A stretch of DNA of 64,000 nt. It comes from Paenibacillus_Z sp042653205. Its GTDB lineage: Bacteria; Bacillota; Bacilli; Paenibacillales; Paenibacillaceae. The translations under genes and the position numbers were made by a program. The notes under the pieces were generated by a model. It saw nothing but the letters and a program-made list of their open reading frames with translations. It made no database searches and was not told the DNA's origin. How positions within the stretch are numbered: the stretch's first letter is position 1; each line of letters starts with the position of its first letter. The stretch lies in contig NZ_JBHSHY010000021.1 in NCBI RefSeq assembly GCF_042653205.1, forward strand, positions 39,885-103,884. The letters are read 5' to 3'. This document shows positions 17,608 to 26,731 of this stretch, in pieces.

Positions 17608-18969
17608 ATGAAGCGCAATATCATTTCACTCGGCACCTTGATGACCGCGCTGCTGCTTGTTGCAACCGCTTGCGGCAGCGGCTCGGGCGGCAACGCCGGC
17701 AACCAATCCGCGAACGGCGGCAATGACGCGAACGCGGCGAGCGCCGGAGCCGCTAACGCCGGCACAGACGAGAAAATCACGCTCAAAATGATGCATCTGT
17801 GGCCGGACGGCAGCAACTCCGCGCAAAACAAGATGGTCACCGCAATCATCAAGGAATACGAGGAAGCGAACCCGAACGTGACGATCACGACGGAGGTGCT
17901 CGAGAACGAGCAGTACAAGAGCAAGCTGAAGGTGCTGTCCGCCTCGAACGACCTGCCCGACGTCGGCTTCACGTGGGCGGCCGGCTTCATGGATCCGTAC
18001 GTGAACGGCAACATGTTCGCGCCCGTGGACGATCTCCTGCAGGGCGAGCTGAAGGATAAATTCGTCGCTGGCACGACGGAAGCCTATGCCTTCGGCGGCA
18101 AGACGTACGCGCTTCCGGTCGAGCTGAACATCGTGCCGGTGTATTACAACAAGGACATTTTCGCCAAATACGACCTTAAGCCGCCAAAGACGCTGGACGA
18201 GCTGAAGACGATCATCAAGACGCTGAGCGACAACAAAGTGACGCCGATCACGCTCGGCGGCAAGGACGCCTGGCCGTCCTCGTTCTGGTACATGTACCTG
18301 GCGGACCGCATCGGCGGACCGGATGTGATGGACAAGGCCGTCGCGGGCAATGACTTCACCGATCCGTCCCTGCTCGAAGCGGCCAAGCAGGCGCAGGAGC
18401 TCGTGAACATGAACGCGTTCGTGAAGGGCTATAACGGCCTGTCCAACGACGAAGCGAAGTCGCTCTTCATGAACGAGCAGGCGGCGATGTTCGCGATGGG
18501 CACCTGGGAAGTGCCGAACTACACGACCTCGGCGGACGTGCCGCAGGCGTTCAAGGATAAGATCGGCTACTTCAAGTTCCCGACGGTCGACGGCGGCAAA
18601 GGCAGCGTGGACGATTGGGTCGGCGGACCGGGCGTGGGCCTGTTCGTGTCCCAGAATTCCAAGCACGTCGACGAAGCGAAGAAATTCGTCAGCTTCTTCG
18701 TGCAGAAGTGGGGCGAGCATTCCGTTACGGACGCGGGCGTCATCCCAGCCACGAAGGTCGACACGTCGACGGTCAAGCTGCCGCAGATGTTCATCGACCT
18801 GCTGAACGAATTGAACCAAGCGAGCAAGGTGACGCTGTACCTCGACACGCAGATGAAGCCGGGCGCTTCCGACGCGCATCATAACCTCGTGCAGGCGCTG
18901 CTAGGCAAGGCCGTGACGCCGCAGGAATTCATCCAGAAGCAGGACGACGCCCTTAAGGCGGGCAAATAA
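17608..18969 (+). CDS. Sugar-binding lipoprotein of the cluster B ABC importer
   Basis: A 453-residue lipoprotein (lipobox ending ATAC, Cys near residue 21) with a family 1 solute-binding fold of the usual CUT1 length. The segment EGLPDVGFTW-like ASNDLPDVGFTWAAG and the C-terminal PQEFIQKQDDALKAGK helix are typical of MsmE/AraN-like proteins. It should bind a small oligosaccharide, perhaps one containing arabinose or xylose in view of the GH43 gene at the end of the operon. TAAGGGGG precedes ATG 17608. A possible promoter with TACACT at 17546-17551 has only a weak -35. Confidence 0.92.
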   Translation: MKRNIISLGTLMTALLLVATACGSGSGGNAGNQSANGGNDANAASAGAANAGTDEKITLKMMHLWPDGSNSAQNKMVTAIIKEYEEANPNVTITTEVLENEQYKSKLKVLSASNDLPDVGFTWAAGFMDPYVNGNMFAPVDDLLQGELKDKFVAGTTEAYAFGGKTYALPVELNIVPVYYNKDIFAKYDLKPPKTLDELKTIIKTLSDNKVTPITLGGKDAWPSSFWYMYLADRIGGPDVMDKAVAGNDFTDPSLLEAAKQAQELVNMNAFVKGYNGLSNDEAKSLFMNEQAAMFAMGTWEVPNYTTSADVPQAFKDKIGYFKFPTVDGGKGSVDDWVGGPGVGLFVSQNSKHVDEAKKFVSFFVQKWGEHSVTDAGVIPATKVDTSTVKLPQMFIDLLNELNQASKVTLYLDTQMKPGASDAHHNLVQALLGKAVTPQEFIQKQDDALKAGK

Positions 18970-18987
18970 TCGCATCCGGGCCCTCGG

Positions 18988-19034
18988 CCGGAAGACGGGC
19001 GCGCCGCATGCCGCGGCGATGCCCGTCCGTCCGG
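18988..19034 (+). other. Intercistronic stem-loop after the cluster B binding-protein gene
   Basis: GACGGGC (18994-19000) pairs with GCCCGTC (19021-19027), extended outwards by CCGG pairs and inwards by CCGC/GCGG. It separates the lipoprotein gene from the permease genes, as in clusters A and C. Confidence 0.6.
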
Positions 19035-19063
19035 CTGGCCCTGCGGGGAGGCTATGACGAACC

Positions 19064-19945
19064 ATGAATACGGTCATGTCCAACAAACGCATCATCGCCT
19101 TGTACGTCCTGCCGTCCTTGTTCCTGCTGCTCGCGATCATCTACGTGCCGATCGTGCTGACCGGCTATTACGGCTTGATGGCGTGGAACGGCATCGGCAA
19201 GCCGGACTTTATCGGCTTGGACAACTACAAGACGCTCATGCGCGATAGCGTGTTCTGGCACAGCACGTACCATTCGCTGCTGTTCGCGCTGCTCTCGACG
19301 CTCTGCTTGGCCCTGTACCTGGCGGTCGCGCTGCTGCTCTCCGGCAAGATCCGGGGCGCCAACCTGCTCCGCAAAATTTACCTGCTCCCGATGCTGCTGT
19401 CCTCGGTCGCCATCGCCCAGCTGTGGCAGAAGGTATACCATCCGACGAACGGCATCCTGAACGGCATCCTCGAGAAGCTCGGCGTGGAGAACACGCCCAG
19501 CTGGCTGGCTGACCCGCGTCTCGTGCTGTACGCGATCTTCATTCCGATTCTGTGGCAGTTCGCGGGCTTCTACATTCTCATCTACTACGCGGCGTTGAAA
19601 AACATCCCCGCTTCGCTCGAGGAAGCGGCCAGAATCGACGGGGCGACCTCGCTGCAGGTCACGCTGCGGATCAAGCTTCCGCTGATCGCCGAGGTCCTCA
19701 AGGTGACCGTCGTGCTGGCTGTCGTCGGCTCGCTGAAATATTTCGACCTGATCTACGTCATGACGGACGGCGGACCAAACCAGGCGAGCGAAGTGATGGC
19801 CTCCTATATGTACCACAAAGCGTTCAAGGAATTCGACTTCGGTTACGGCAGTGCGATCGGCTTCTTCCTGCTCGTCATCTGCCTGGCGGCCACCTGGGTC
19901 ATCCGGCGCGCGACGGCGGCCAAAGACACGATTCAATATTCTTGA
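19064..19945 (+). CDS. Carbohydrate ABC transporter permease 1 (cluster B)
   Basis: A 293-residue CUT1 permease of the MalF/MsmF type with six transmembrane helices and the ATPase-contact loop EEAARIDGATSLQVTLRIKLP near residue 190. ATG 19064 lies 12 bases after GCGGGGAGG; an ATG at 19054 is better spaced but out of frame with the long protein, and ATG 19076 is an alternative start. It pairs with the permease encoded 16 bases downstream. Confidence 0.92.
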   Translation: MNTVMSNKRIIALYVLPSLFLLLAIIYVPIVLTGYYGLMAWNGIGKPDFIGLDNYKTLMRDSVFWHSTYHSLLFALLSTLCLALYLAVALLLSGKIRGANLLRKIYLLPMLLSSVAIAQLWQKVYHPTNGILNGILEKLGVENTPSWLADPRLVLYAIFIPILWQFAGFYILIYYAALKNIPASLEEAARIDGATSLQVTLRIKLPLIAEVLKVTVVLAVVGSLKYFDLIYVMTDGGPNQASEVMASYMYHKAFKEFDFGYGSAIGFFLLVICLAATWVIRRATAAKDTIQYS

Positions 19946-19961
19946 GCAGGAGGCGATTCCC

Positions 19962-20849
19962 TTGACCGGCATCACGACCGCAATTCGACCCCGTCCCGAG
20001 GCGGGCGTCCCATCGAGACCGATCGGCAGGACGATCGGCTACGGCATCCTGTACGCCGCGCTTGCCGTCACGGCGGTGCTGCAGCTGCTGCCCCTGCTCT
20101 GGCTGCTGCTGTTCTCGCTGAAGAACAACCAGGAGATCTTCAACCGGGCGCCGTTCGCCGTACCGAAGCAGCTGCACTGGAGCAATTACGCCACGGTATG
20201 GGAGCAGGGCAAGATCGGGCGCTATTTTCTGAACAGCATCTGGATCACGGCGGCGTCCGTCGTCTGCACGATCCTGCTCGCCAACTTCGTCACGTTTGCG
20301 ATGACGCGGATGAAGTGGAAGCTGCATAAGGCGGTGCTCGGGCTGTTCATGGTCGGCATGATGATTCCGGTCCATTCGACGCTCATTCCGCTGTTCAGCC
20401 TGTTCAAGTCGATTCACCTGAAAGACTCGCAGCTTAGCATCGTGCTGTCGTACGTCGCGTTCAACTTGCCGCTGACGATCATGATCCTGATCGGTTTCTA
20501 CTACGCGCTTCCGCGCGAGGTGGAGGAAGCGGCGGTCATGGACGGCTGCAGCGTGAACCGGATGTTCTTCCGGATCATCCTGCCGATGACCGTATCTGTC
20601 AGCGTGACGGCCGCCATCATCAACATGATCTACAACTGGAACGAGTTCATCTTCGTCAACACCTTTCTAAGCTCGGACGGCAAAAAGACGCTGACCGTCG
20701 GCATCCAGAATTTCGTCGGGCAATATTCGACGAACTGGGGCGCGATCGGCGCGACGCTCATGATCAGCGTTTTGCCGATCCTGGTCCTGTTCTTCCTGCT
20801 CAGCAACCGGATCGTCGAAGGCATTGCCGCCGGATCCGTGAAAGGCTGA
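19962..20849 (+). CDS. Carbohydrate ABC transporter permease 2 (cluster B), TTG start
   Basis: A 295-residue CUT1 permease of the MalG/MsmG type with six transmembrane helices and the contact loop EEAAVMDGCSVNRMFFRIILP. The start is taken as TTG 19962 because CAGGAGG lies nine bases upstream; the open frame extends further left inside the previous gene, but that part is a low-complexity Ser/Arg stretch unlike a permease N-terminus. It completes the cluster B channel. Confidence 0.9.
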   Translation: MTGITTAIRPRPEAGVPSRPIGRTIGYGILYAALAVTAVLQLLPLLWLLLFSLKNNQEIFNRAPFAVPKQLHWSNYATVWEQGKIGRYFLNSIWITAASVVCTILLANFVTFAMTRMKWKLHKAVLGLFMVGMMIPVHSTLIPLFSLFKSIHLKDSQLSIVLSYVAFNLPLTIMILIGFYYALPREVEEAAVMDGCSVNRMFFRIILPMTVSVSVTAAIINMIYNWNEFIFVNTFLSSDGKKTLTVGIQNFVGQYSTNWGAIGATLMISVLPILVLFFLLSNRIVEGIAAGSVKG

Positions 20850-20887
20850 GGCAGGTTCCATTTCACGCATAGAGGAGAGAGAGCCGC

Positions 20888-21877
20888 ATGTCCGATTCGC
20901 GCAAGCCGATCGTGCCGAACGAACCGATCGTCACGCATCTCTACACGGCGGATCCGTCCGCGCACGTCTTCGAAGGCAAGCTGTACGTCTATCCGTCGCA
21001 CGATATCGACCACGACGGCCCGACCAACGACAACGGCGACCAGTACGCGATGGAGGACTACCACGTGCTGTCCTTCGACGAAGCGTTGACCGTCTGCACC
21101 GACCATGGCGAGGCGCTTCACGTCCGCGACGTCCCGTGGGCGTCGAAGCAAATGTGGGCGCCGGACGCGGCGTTCAAGAACGGCCGTTATTACCTCTTCT
21201 TCCCGGCGCGGGACCATGACGGAATCTTCCGCATCGGCGTCGCGACGGGCGATTCGCCGGACGGTCCGTTCTGCGCGGAGCCGGCATACATCCCGGGCAG
21301 CTTCAGCATCGATCCCGCCGTATTCGTCGACGACGACGGCCGGGCGTACATGTACTTTGGCGGCCTGTGGGGCGGCCAACTGGAGAAATGGCAGACGGGC
21401 GAATACGTCCCGGACGCCGCCGGCCCAGACGCGGCGGCGCCCGCCCTCGGCCCGCGGGCCGCGGAGCTGAACGGCGACCTGCTGTCGTTCCGCTCGGCCC
21501 CGGCCGAGATTCGCATCTCGGACGAGGACGGGACGCCGATCAAGGCCGGCGACGAAGAGCGCCGCTACTTCGAAGGACCGTGGATGCACAAGCACGAGGG
21601 GCGGTACTACCTATCCTACTCGACGGGGACGACGCATAAGATCGTGTACGCAGTGAGCGACAACCCGCTCGGACCGTTCGTGTTCAAGGGCACGATCCTG
21701 ACGCCGGTCCTCGGCTGGACCACGCACCATTCGATCGTGCAGTACCGGGACAAGTGGTACCTGTTCTATCACGACGCCTCCTTGTCCGGCGGCGTCGACC
21801 ACAAGCGCAGCGTCAAGTTCGTGGAGCTTCATTATATCGACGACGGCACGATCGCGACGATCGATCCTTACGCCTGA
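20888..21877 (+). CDS. Intracellular glycoside hydrolase family 43 protein
   Basis: A 329-residue five-bladed-propeller enzyme without a signal peptide. The three GH43 acidic residues are visible: the general base Asp in YTADPSAHVF near residue 22, the pKa-modulating Asp in FSIDPAVFVDDDG near 143, and the general-acid Glu in YFEGPWMHKHEGRYYLSYS near 230. GH43 enzymes release arabinose or xylose (less often galactose) from oligosaccharides with inversion. As the last gene of the cluster B operon it probably cleaves what the importer brings in. AGAGGAGAG precedes the ATG by about five bases. Confidence 0.88.
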   Translation: MSDSRKPIVPNEPIVTHLYTADPSAHVFEGKLYVYPSHDIDHDGPTNDNGDQYAMEDYHVLSFDEALTVCTDHGEALHVRDVPWASKQMWAPDAAFKNGRYYLFFPARDHDGIFRIGVATGDSPDGPFCAEPAYIPGSFSIDPAVFVDDDGRAYMYFGGLWGGQLEKWQTGEYVPDAAGPDAAAPALGPRAAELNGDLLSFRSAPAEIRISDEDGTPIKAGDEERRYFEGPWMHKHEGRYYLSYSTGTTHKIVYAVSDNPLGPFVFKGTILTPVLGWTTHHSIVQYRDKWYLFYHDASLSGGVDHKRSVKFVELHYIDDGTIATIDPYA

Positions 21878-21910
21878 CGCGCCACGGCGCGGTCTCGCGC
21901 CAAGCCTATG

Positions 21911-21940
21911 AAACGCAGCCCCGGCGGCTGCGTTTTTTTT
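21911..21940 (+). terminator. Rho-independent terminator of cluster B
   Basis: AAACGCAGCC (21911-21920) pairs with 21926-21935, loop CCGGC, followed by a run of T to 21940. Confidence 0.93.
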
Positions 21941-21975
21941 CGTGTCACAGCCAACGAACGCGGTGATTTAAAAGT

Positions 21976-22004
21976 TTGACAAGTACTATATATTGATATA
22001 AATT
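21976..22004 (+). promoter_or_regulatory. Promoter of the nrdIEF operon
   Basis: A perfect TTGACA (21976-21981) stands 17 bases before TAAATT (21999-22004), a 4/6 match to TATAAT. The first NrdR-like box fills the spacer. Confidence 0.65.
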
Positions 22005-22029
22005 ATAGTTCTACACCCTATATATTGAT
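21982..22029. promoter_or_regulatory. Pair of NrdR-type boxes
   Basis: The 12-mer CTATATATTGAT occurs twice, at 21986-21997 and 22018-22029, exactly 32 bases apart (about three helical turns). The NrdR box consensus is close to ACACTATATATTGTGT, and paired boxes at 31-32 bases are the known arrangement. NrdR would repress when dATP is abundant. The nrdR gene itself is not in the window. Confidence 0.85.
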
Positions 22030-22067
22030 TCTACTAGCGAATATCGATCGAAAAGGAGCTGCCAGCC

Positions 22068-22427
22068 ATGATCATCGCCTATGATTCCCGAACGGGCAAC
22101 GTGAAGCGATTCATCCAGAAGACCGACCTTCCCGCCGTGCAGATCGAGGCGTCCACCATGCTCGACGGCCCGTTCGTTCTCGTTACCTACACGACGGGGT
22201 TCGGCGGCGCGCCGGACAAGGTCATGACCTTCCTCGAGCGCAACCACCGGCACCTGGTCGGCGTCTCGGCGAGCGGCAACCGCAACTGGGGGGACCGGTT
22301 CGCCAAGAGCGCGGACGAGATATCGCGGAAGTATGGCGTGCCCGTGGTAAGCAAGTTCGAGCTGGCGGGCACGGCGAAGGACGTCGAATGCTTCGTACGG
22401 GAGGTGAGCGCGCTTGCGGCACATTGA
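22068..22427 (+). CDS. nrdI: NrdI flavodoxin-like protein
   Basis: A 119-residue flavodoxin-like protein. The FMN phosphate loop is YDSRTGNVKRF at residues 5-15; TYTTGFGGAP near 45 and SASGNRNWGDRF near 65 are typical NrdI segments. NrdI supplies the oxidant that assembles the dimanganese-tyrosyl radical cofactor of NrdF. The length is standard. AAAAGGAG precedes the ATG, and the 3' end overlaps nrdE by 14 bases. Confidence 0.97.
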   Translation: MIIAYDSRTGNVKRFIQKTDLPAVQIEASTMLDGPFVLVTYTTGFGGAPDKVMTFLERNHRHLVGVSASGNRNWGDRFAKSADEISRKYGVPVVSKFELAGTAKDVECFVREVSALAAH

Positions 22428-24498
22428 GCTGAACAATTTGTTGATGCAGCGCGGCGAGGACGGATTCTTCCGGCTGGATAAAGACCGCGAGGCCGTCGAC
22501 GCGTTCATGGCGGAAGCACGGAGCCGCAGCCTGAGCTTCGCGTCCACGGCGGACAAGCTGCGCTATATGATCGATCACGATTATTACGAGGACGTCTACC
22601 GGGATTATTCGGCGCAGGCCGTCGACGAGGTGTTCGCGCTGACGCACGGGTATCCGTTCCGCTTCGAATCGTACATGGCCGCTTCGAAGTTCTATACCGA
22701 TTACGCGATGAAGAGCGACGACAAGTCGCTGTACCTCGAGCATTACCCGGACCGCGTCGCGATCGTCGCGCTGCATCTGGGCCGCGGGGACGCCGAGGCC
22801 GCGCGGAAACTGGCGCTCGCGATGATGGAGCAGCGCGTCCAGCCGGCGACGCCGACGTTCCTGAATGCGGGCAAGAGCCGCCGCGGCGAGCTGGTCTCGT
22901 GCTTCCTGCTCGAGATGGACGATTCGCTCAATTCCATCAACTACGTGCTCGCCACGTGCATGCAGCTGTCCAAGATCGGCGGCGGCGTCGCCGTCAATCT
23001 GTCGAAGCTGCGCGGCCGCGGCGAACCGATCAAGGGCGTCGAGGGCGCAGCCAAGGGCATCATGCCGGTGCTGAAGCTGATGGAGGACGCGTTCTCGTAC
23101 GCCGACCAGATGGGGCAGCGCAAAGGCTCGGGCGCGGGCTACTACAACATTTTCGGCTGGGACGTCATGGAGTTTCTGGACAGCAAGAAGATCAACGCGG
23201 ACGAGAAGACGCGGCTGAAGACGCTGTCGATCGGCCTCATCGTGCCGAACAAATTCTACGAGCTCGCCGAGCGCAACGAGAAGCTGCACGTGTTCGGGCC
23301 GCATTCGGTGCTGAAGGCGTACGGGACGCATCTCGACGACATGGACATGGACGAGATATACGAGACGCTGCTCGCCGACGACCGCGTGAAGAAGAAGGCG
23401 GTGCTGAGCGCGCGGGACATGCTGACCAAGATCGCCACGATCCAGCTGGAATCCGGCTATCCGTACATCATGAACCGGTCCAATGCGAACCGGGCGCACG
23501 CGCTGCGCGGCATCGGCATGATCAAGATGTCGAACCTGTGCACGGAAATTTTCCAACTCCAGGAGACGTCCGAGATCGGCGATTACGGGCAAGCGGACGT
23601 CATCCGCCGCGACATCAGCTGCAATCTCGCGTCGCTCAACATCGCGAACGTGATGGCGCTCGGCAAGATCCGCGAGTCGGTGCACGAAGGCATGCTCGCG
23701 CTGACGGCCGTCACGGACATGACGCGGATCGAGAACGCACCGGGCGTGGCGAAGGCGAACGGCGAGCTGCACTCGGTCGGCCTCGGCGCGATGAACCTGC
23801 ACGGCTACCTGGCCAAGAACCGCATCGCCTACGAGAGCCCGGAAGCGCTCGATTTCGCGCGGACATTCTTCATGACGGTGAACTATCATTCGCTGGAATG
23901 CAGCATGGAGATCGCCCGCCGGACGGGCCGAACGTTCGCCGGCTTCGATCAGTCGGATTACGCCAGCGGCGCGTACTTCGAGCGCTACCTGAAGACGGAC
24001 TACCGGCCGGAGACGGAGAAGGTGCGGGCGCTCTTCGCGGACATCGCGATTCCGTCCCCCGCGGACTGGGAGCGGCTGAAGGCGGACGTGGCGCGGCACG
24101 GCCTCTACCACGCGTACCGGCTCGCGATTGCGCCGACGCAGAGCATCTCGTACGTGCAGAACGCGACGAGCAGCGTCATGCCGATCGTCGAGCCGATCGA
24201 GACGCGGGCGTACGCGAATGCCACGACGTATTACCCGATGCCGTTCCTCAGCAAGGTCAATCTGTTCTACTATAAGTCGGCCTATCAGATGAATCAGTTC
24301 AAGGTGATCGACCTGATCGCCGAAATTCAAACGCACGTCGACCAAGGCATCTCGACGATCCTGCACGTCAACAGCGACGTCTCCACGCGGGAGCTGTCCC
24401 GGTACTACGTCTATGCCGCCAAGAAGGGGCTGAAGTCGCTCTACTATACGCGGACGAACATGCTGTCCGTCGAGAATTGCATCAGCTGCGCCGTCTGA
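22414..24498 (+). CDS. nrdE: Class Ib ribonucleotide reductase large subunit
   Basis: A 694-residue NrdE of normal length. It reduces ribonucleoside diphosphates to deoxy forms, using NrdF for the radical and a NrdH-type redoxin for electrons. Conserved pieces include the active-site Cys in GELVSCFLLEMDD, the NLCTEIFQ motif with catalytic Cys and Glu, the TQSISY-type loop with radical-transfer residues, and the C-terminal Cys-x-x-Cys (ENCISCAV) that passes electrons inward. The start is TTG 22414, seven bases after GGAGGTG and inside the end of nrdI, so it is translationally coupled. No nrdH gene follows. Confidence 0.97.
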   Translation: MRHIELNNLLMQRGEDGFFRLDKDREAVDAFMAEARSRSLSFASTADKLRYMIDHDYYEDVYRDYSAQAVDEVFALTHGYPFRFESYMAASKFYTDYAMKSDDKSLYLEHYPDRVAIVALHLGRGDAEAARKLALAMMEQRVQPATPTFLNAGKSRRGELVSCFLLEMDDSLNSINYVLATCMQLSKIGGGVAVNLSKLRGRGEPIKGVEGAAKGIMPVLKLMEDAFSYADQMGQRKGSGAGYYNIFGWDVMEFLDSKKINADEKTRLKTLSIGLIVPNKFYELAERNEKLHVFGPHSVLKAYGTHLDDMDMDEIYETLLADDRVKKKAVLSARDMLTKIATIQLESGYPYIMNRSNANRAHALRGIGMIKMSNLCTEIFQLQETSEIGDYGQADVIRRDISCNLASLNIANVMALGKIRESVHEGMLALTAVTDMTRIENAPGVAKANGELHSVGLGAMNLHGYLAKNRIAYESPEALDFARTFFMTVNYHSLECSMEIARRTGRTFAGFDQSDYASGAYFERYLKTDYRPETEKVRALFADIAIPSPADWERLKADVARHGLYHAYRLAIAPTQSISYVQNATSSVMPIVEPIETRAYANATTYYPMPFLSKVNLFYYKSAYQMNQFKVIDLIAEIQTHVDQGISTILHVNSDVSTRELSRYYVYAAKKGLKSLYYTRTNMLSVENCISCAV

Positions 24499-24539
24499 CC
24501 GGTGAAGCCATACGCGCGTAATAAGGGAGAAGAGCCGCC

Positions 24540-25502
24540 ATGTGTGCCATGAAAGCCGTGAATTGGAATCGCCCGGACGACGATTTCACGAGCCAGTTTT
24601 GGAATCAAAATATTATGCAGTTTTGGACCGACGACGAAATTCCGCTGTCCGACGACAAAATGTCCTGGATCGAGCTGAGCGCGGCGGAGCGCGAGGCGTA
24701 CATGAAGGCGCTCGGCGGCCTGACGCTGCTCGACACCGTGCAGGGCGGCGTCGGCATGCCGAAGATTCTCGAGCATGTCGAAGGCCTGCAGCGCAAAGCC
24801 GTGCTCGGGTTCATGGGGATGATGGAGCAGATTCACGCCAAGTCGTACAGCAGCATCTTCACGACGCTCGCTTCGACGGAGGAGATCGATGCCGTGTTCC
24901 GCTGGGTGGAAGAGAATCCGCGCCTTCAGGCGAAGGCGGAGCGGATTGCCGGGTATTACCGCGCGATCGCGCCGGGCAAGAGCCTCTATCTCGCGATGGC
25001 GGCTTCCGTGCTGCTGGAAAGCTACTTGTTCTACAGCGGCTTCTTCTATCCCCTCTACCTCGCGGGTCAGGGGAAGATGACGAGCAGCGGCGAGATCATC
25101 GACCTGATCCTGCGGGACGAGAGCATCCACGGCGTCTACGTCGGCGTGCTCGCGCAGGAGACGTTCGCAGCGCTCCGCGAGGAGGAGCGGCAGCAAGCGC
25201 AGGATGAGCTGCTCGGCCTGCTGCGGGAGCTGCACGACAACGAAATGCGCTATACCGAGGAATTGTACGGCGGAATCGGCCTGGTCGACGAGGTGAAGAC
25301 GTTCGTGCGCTACAACGCCAACAAGGCGCTGATGAACCTCGGCCTCGAGCCCGTTTTCCCGGACGAGGAGATTAACCCGATCGTCTTCAACGGCATCAGC
25401 ACGAAGACGAAGCAGCACGATTTCTTCTCCAAGAAGGGGAACGGCTACGTCCGGACGATTCACGTCGAGCCCTTGGGCGATGCGGATTTCGTGTTTGAAT
25501 GA
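24540..25502 (+). CDS. nrdF: Class Ib ribonucleotide reductase small subunit
   Basis: A 320-residue NrdF ferritin-like protein that carries the dimetal-tyrosyl radical site. Visible ligands and radical residues lie in LLDTVQGG (Asp), MMEQIHAKSYSSIFTTL (Glu, His and the radical Tyr), and LILRDESIHGVYVG (Glu, His). The length is normal. AAGGGAGAAG precedes ATG 24540; the next ATG nine bases later is a weaker alternative. It is the last gene of the operon, closed by the terminator at 25535-25561. Confidence 0.97.
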   Translation: MCAMKAVNWNRPDDDFTSQFWNQNIMQFWTDDEIPLSDDKMSWIELSAAEREAYMKALGGLTLLDTVQGGVGMPKILEHVEGLQRKAVLGFMGMMEQIHAKSYSSIFTTLASTEEIDAVFRWVEENPRLQAKAERIAGYYRAIAPGKSLYLAMAASVLLESYLFYSGFFYPLYLAGQGKMTSSGEIIDLILRDESIHGVYVGVLAQETFAALREEERQQAQDELLGLLRELHDNEMRYTEELYGGIGLVDEVKTFVRYNANKALMNLGLEPVFPDEEINPIVFNGISTKTKQHDFFSKKGNGYVRTIHVEPLGDADFVFE

Positions 25503-25534
25503 AGAGCGTTGGAAGGGGAACGGAACGGTGATGG

Positions 25535-25561
25535 ACTCCCGCGGCGGCCGCGGGAGTTTTT
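25535..25561 (+). terminator. Rho-independent terminator of nrdIEF
   Basis: ACTCCCGCGG (25535-25544) pairs with 25548-25557, loop CGG, followed by five T. Confidence 0.93.
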
Positions 25562-25697
25562 CGCCGAGGGCGCGCGAAGTTTCATCCGATCTTCATGATG
25601 CGGACGACTTGGCGTGGTAAGATAGATGGACAACGAATATTTAAACTAAATCTAAATATAATGGTTGCAGAGGCAGCGAATAAGGAGGACGATTCGA

Positions 25698-26093
25698 ATG
25701 TCGCATTATTTTTCCGACGAGGCGTACGTGTTCTGGGACGATGTGCTGGAGGCGGTCGTCATTCGCTGGCATGCCGCAGCGGAGATGGGCCGGCAGCGCG
25801 CCGTGTTGACGAATGCGATAGCGCTTGCGAAGGCGAAGCACGCGAGGAAGGTGCTCGTCGATACCCGCCATCTGGCCGGGCTGTTGCCGCAGGACGCGCG
25901 TTGGCTGGCCGAGGAATGGAGCGCCCGGCTCGCGGAAGCGGGCATCCGATACGCGGCGGCCGCGCTGCCGGAGCTTGCGCTCGCGCAGCCCCCGTCCGAC
26001 CGAAGCGCGGCGGCGAAGGAGCAAGACGAGCTGCTGCATCCGTTTCCGGAGCTCAATCAAGCGATCGCGTGGCTGTCGGGCATTCCCGCCTGA
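25698..26093 (+). CDS. Small STAS/SpoIIAA-like protein
   Basis: A 131-residue soluble protein. The pattern VVIRWH, a helix, ARKVLVDTRHLAGLLPQDARWLAEEW, then a strand, and the end FPELNQAIAWL recalls the SpoIIAA-like/STAS fold (alternating strands and helices, with the WL helix at the C-terminus). Such proteins are usually small regulators or partners; no phosphorylatable Ser/Thr motif is clear here. AAGGAGG lies before ATG 25698. It is monocistronic and followed by its own terminator. The fold call is by eye and the function is unknown. Confidence 0.6.
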   Translation: MSHYFSDEAYVFWDDVLEAVVIRWHAAAEMGRQRAVLTNAIALAKAKHARKVLVDTRHLAGLLPQDARWLAEEWSARLAEAGIRYAAAALPELALAQPPSDRSAAAKEQDELLHPFPELNQAIAWLSGIPA

Positions 26094-26182
26094 CCTGCGG
26101 CGATGGCGGCGCGCCGCATGCTCGCTGCCGGAGCAGCGAGTCGCCCCTGACACGAGGTTATGGCGCCCCAAGCGCTACGAGA

Positions 26183-26210
26183 GAGCAGCCGATGCCGGCT
26201 GCTCCTTTTT
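26183..26210 (+). terminator. Rho-independent terminator after the STAS-like gene
   Basis: GAGCAGCCG (26183-26191) pairs with 26196-26204, loop ATGC, followed by C and five T. Confidence 0.9.
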
Positions 26211-26245
26211 GATTTGGGCAGCTTCGCGTTCGAAGTGCGTGCGCG

Positions 26246-26731
26246 TTACCGGCCCGCCGCGAGATAATCGCTGAGCGCCGACACGATCAGCCGGTGATCG
26301 CCGTCCCCGGGCAGGCCGGAGACGGCGATCGTGCCGATCGCGCCCGCGCCGCGAACGCGGATCGGAAAAGCGCCGTTATAAGGCGCATACAAGGACGGAT
26401 CGAGCAGATAGCGCTCGGCGATCGTCCGGCCCGCCGCGCGCAGCTCGATTTCCATCCGGTAGGAGCTGCATAGGAAGCGTTCGGCGACCCGCGCTTTCCG
26501 GGCCGCCCAGTCGTCGTTATCGGCCGAGGTTCCCGGACAGGCGTAATGGAAGAGCTGCTGGGGACCCCGCCGGATGTCGATCGTCACGGCTTGCCCCGCC
26601 GCCATCGCCCGGTTGGCGAGTTCGAGTCCGAGCCGCAGGGCGGTTTCGTTCGTGAACGCTTCAAATTGCAGCTCGTCCTCTTCCCGCGCCAGCGCGTCGA
26701 GCAATTCCGCGTCCTTCATCGTCCCGCTCAT
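26246..26731 (-). CDS. UPF0303/HbpS-like (heme-degrading domain) protein
   Basis: A 161-residue protein of the UPF0303 group within the HbpS/GlcG-like fold. Typical segments are FTNETALRLGLELANRA at residues 25-41, VTIDIRRGPQQLFHYACPG, and the end IGTIAVSGLPGDGDHRLIVSALSDYL. Members occur in carbohydrate and small-molecule catabolic operons, and their biochemical role is poorly fixed; the heme annotation comes from distant relatives. The ATG overlaps the stop of the upstream TIM-barrel gene (ATGA), so the two are coupled and share the LacI-type operator at 27627-27640. Confidence 0.8.
   Translation of the reverse strand: MSGTMKDAELLDALAREEDELQFEAFTNETALRLGLELANRAMAAGQAVTIDIRRGPQQLFHYACPGTSADNDDWAARKARVAERFLCSSYRMEIELRAAGRTIAERYLLDPSLYAPYNGAFPIRVRGAGAIGTIAVSGLPGDGDHRLIVSALSDYLAAGR

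Noticed and set aside
25595..26212. Alternative longer frame overlapping the STAS-like gene
   Set aside because: The AAGGAGG site and the fold-like pattern support the 25698 start in another frame; the alternative is Arg/Ala/Gly-rich without features.
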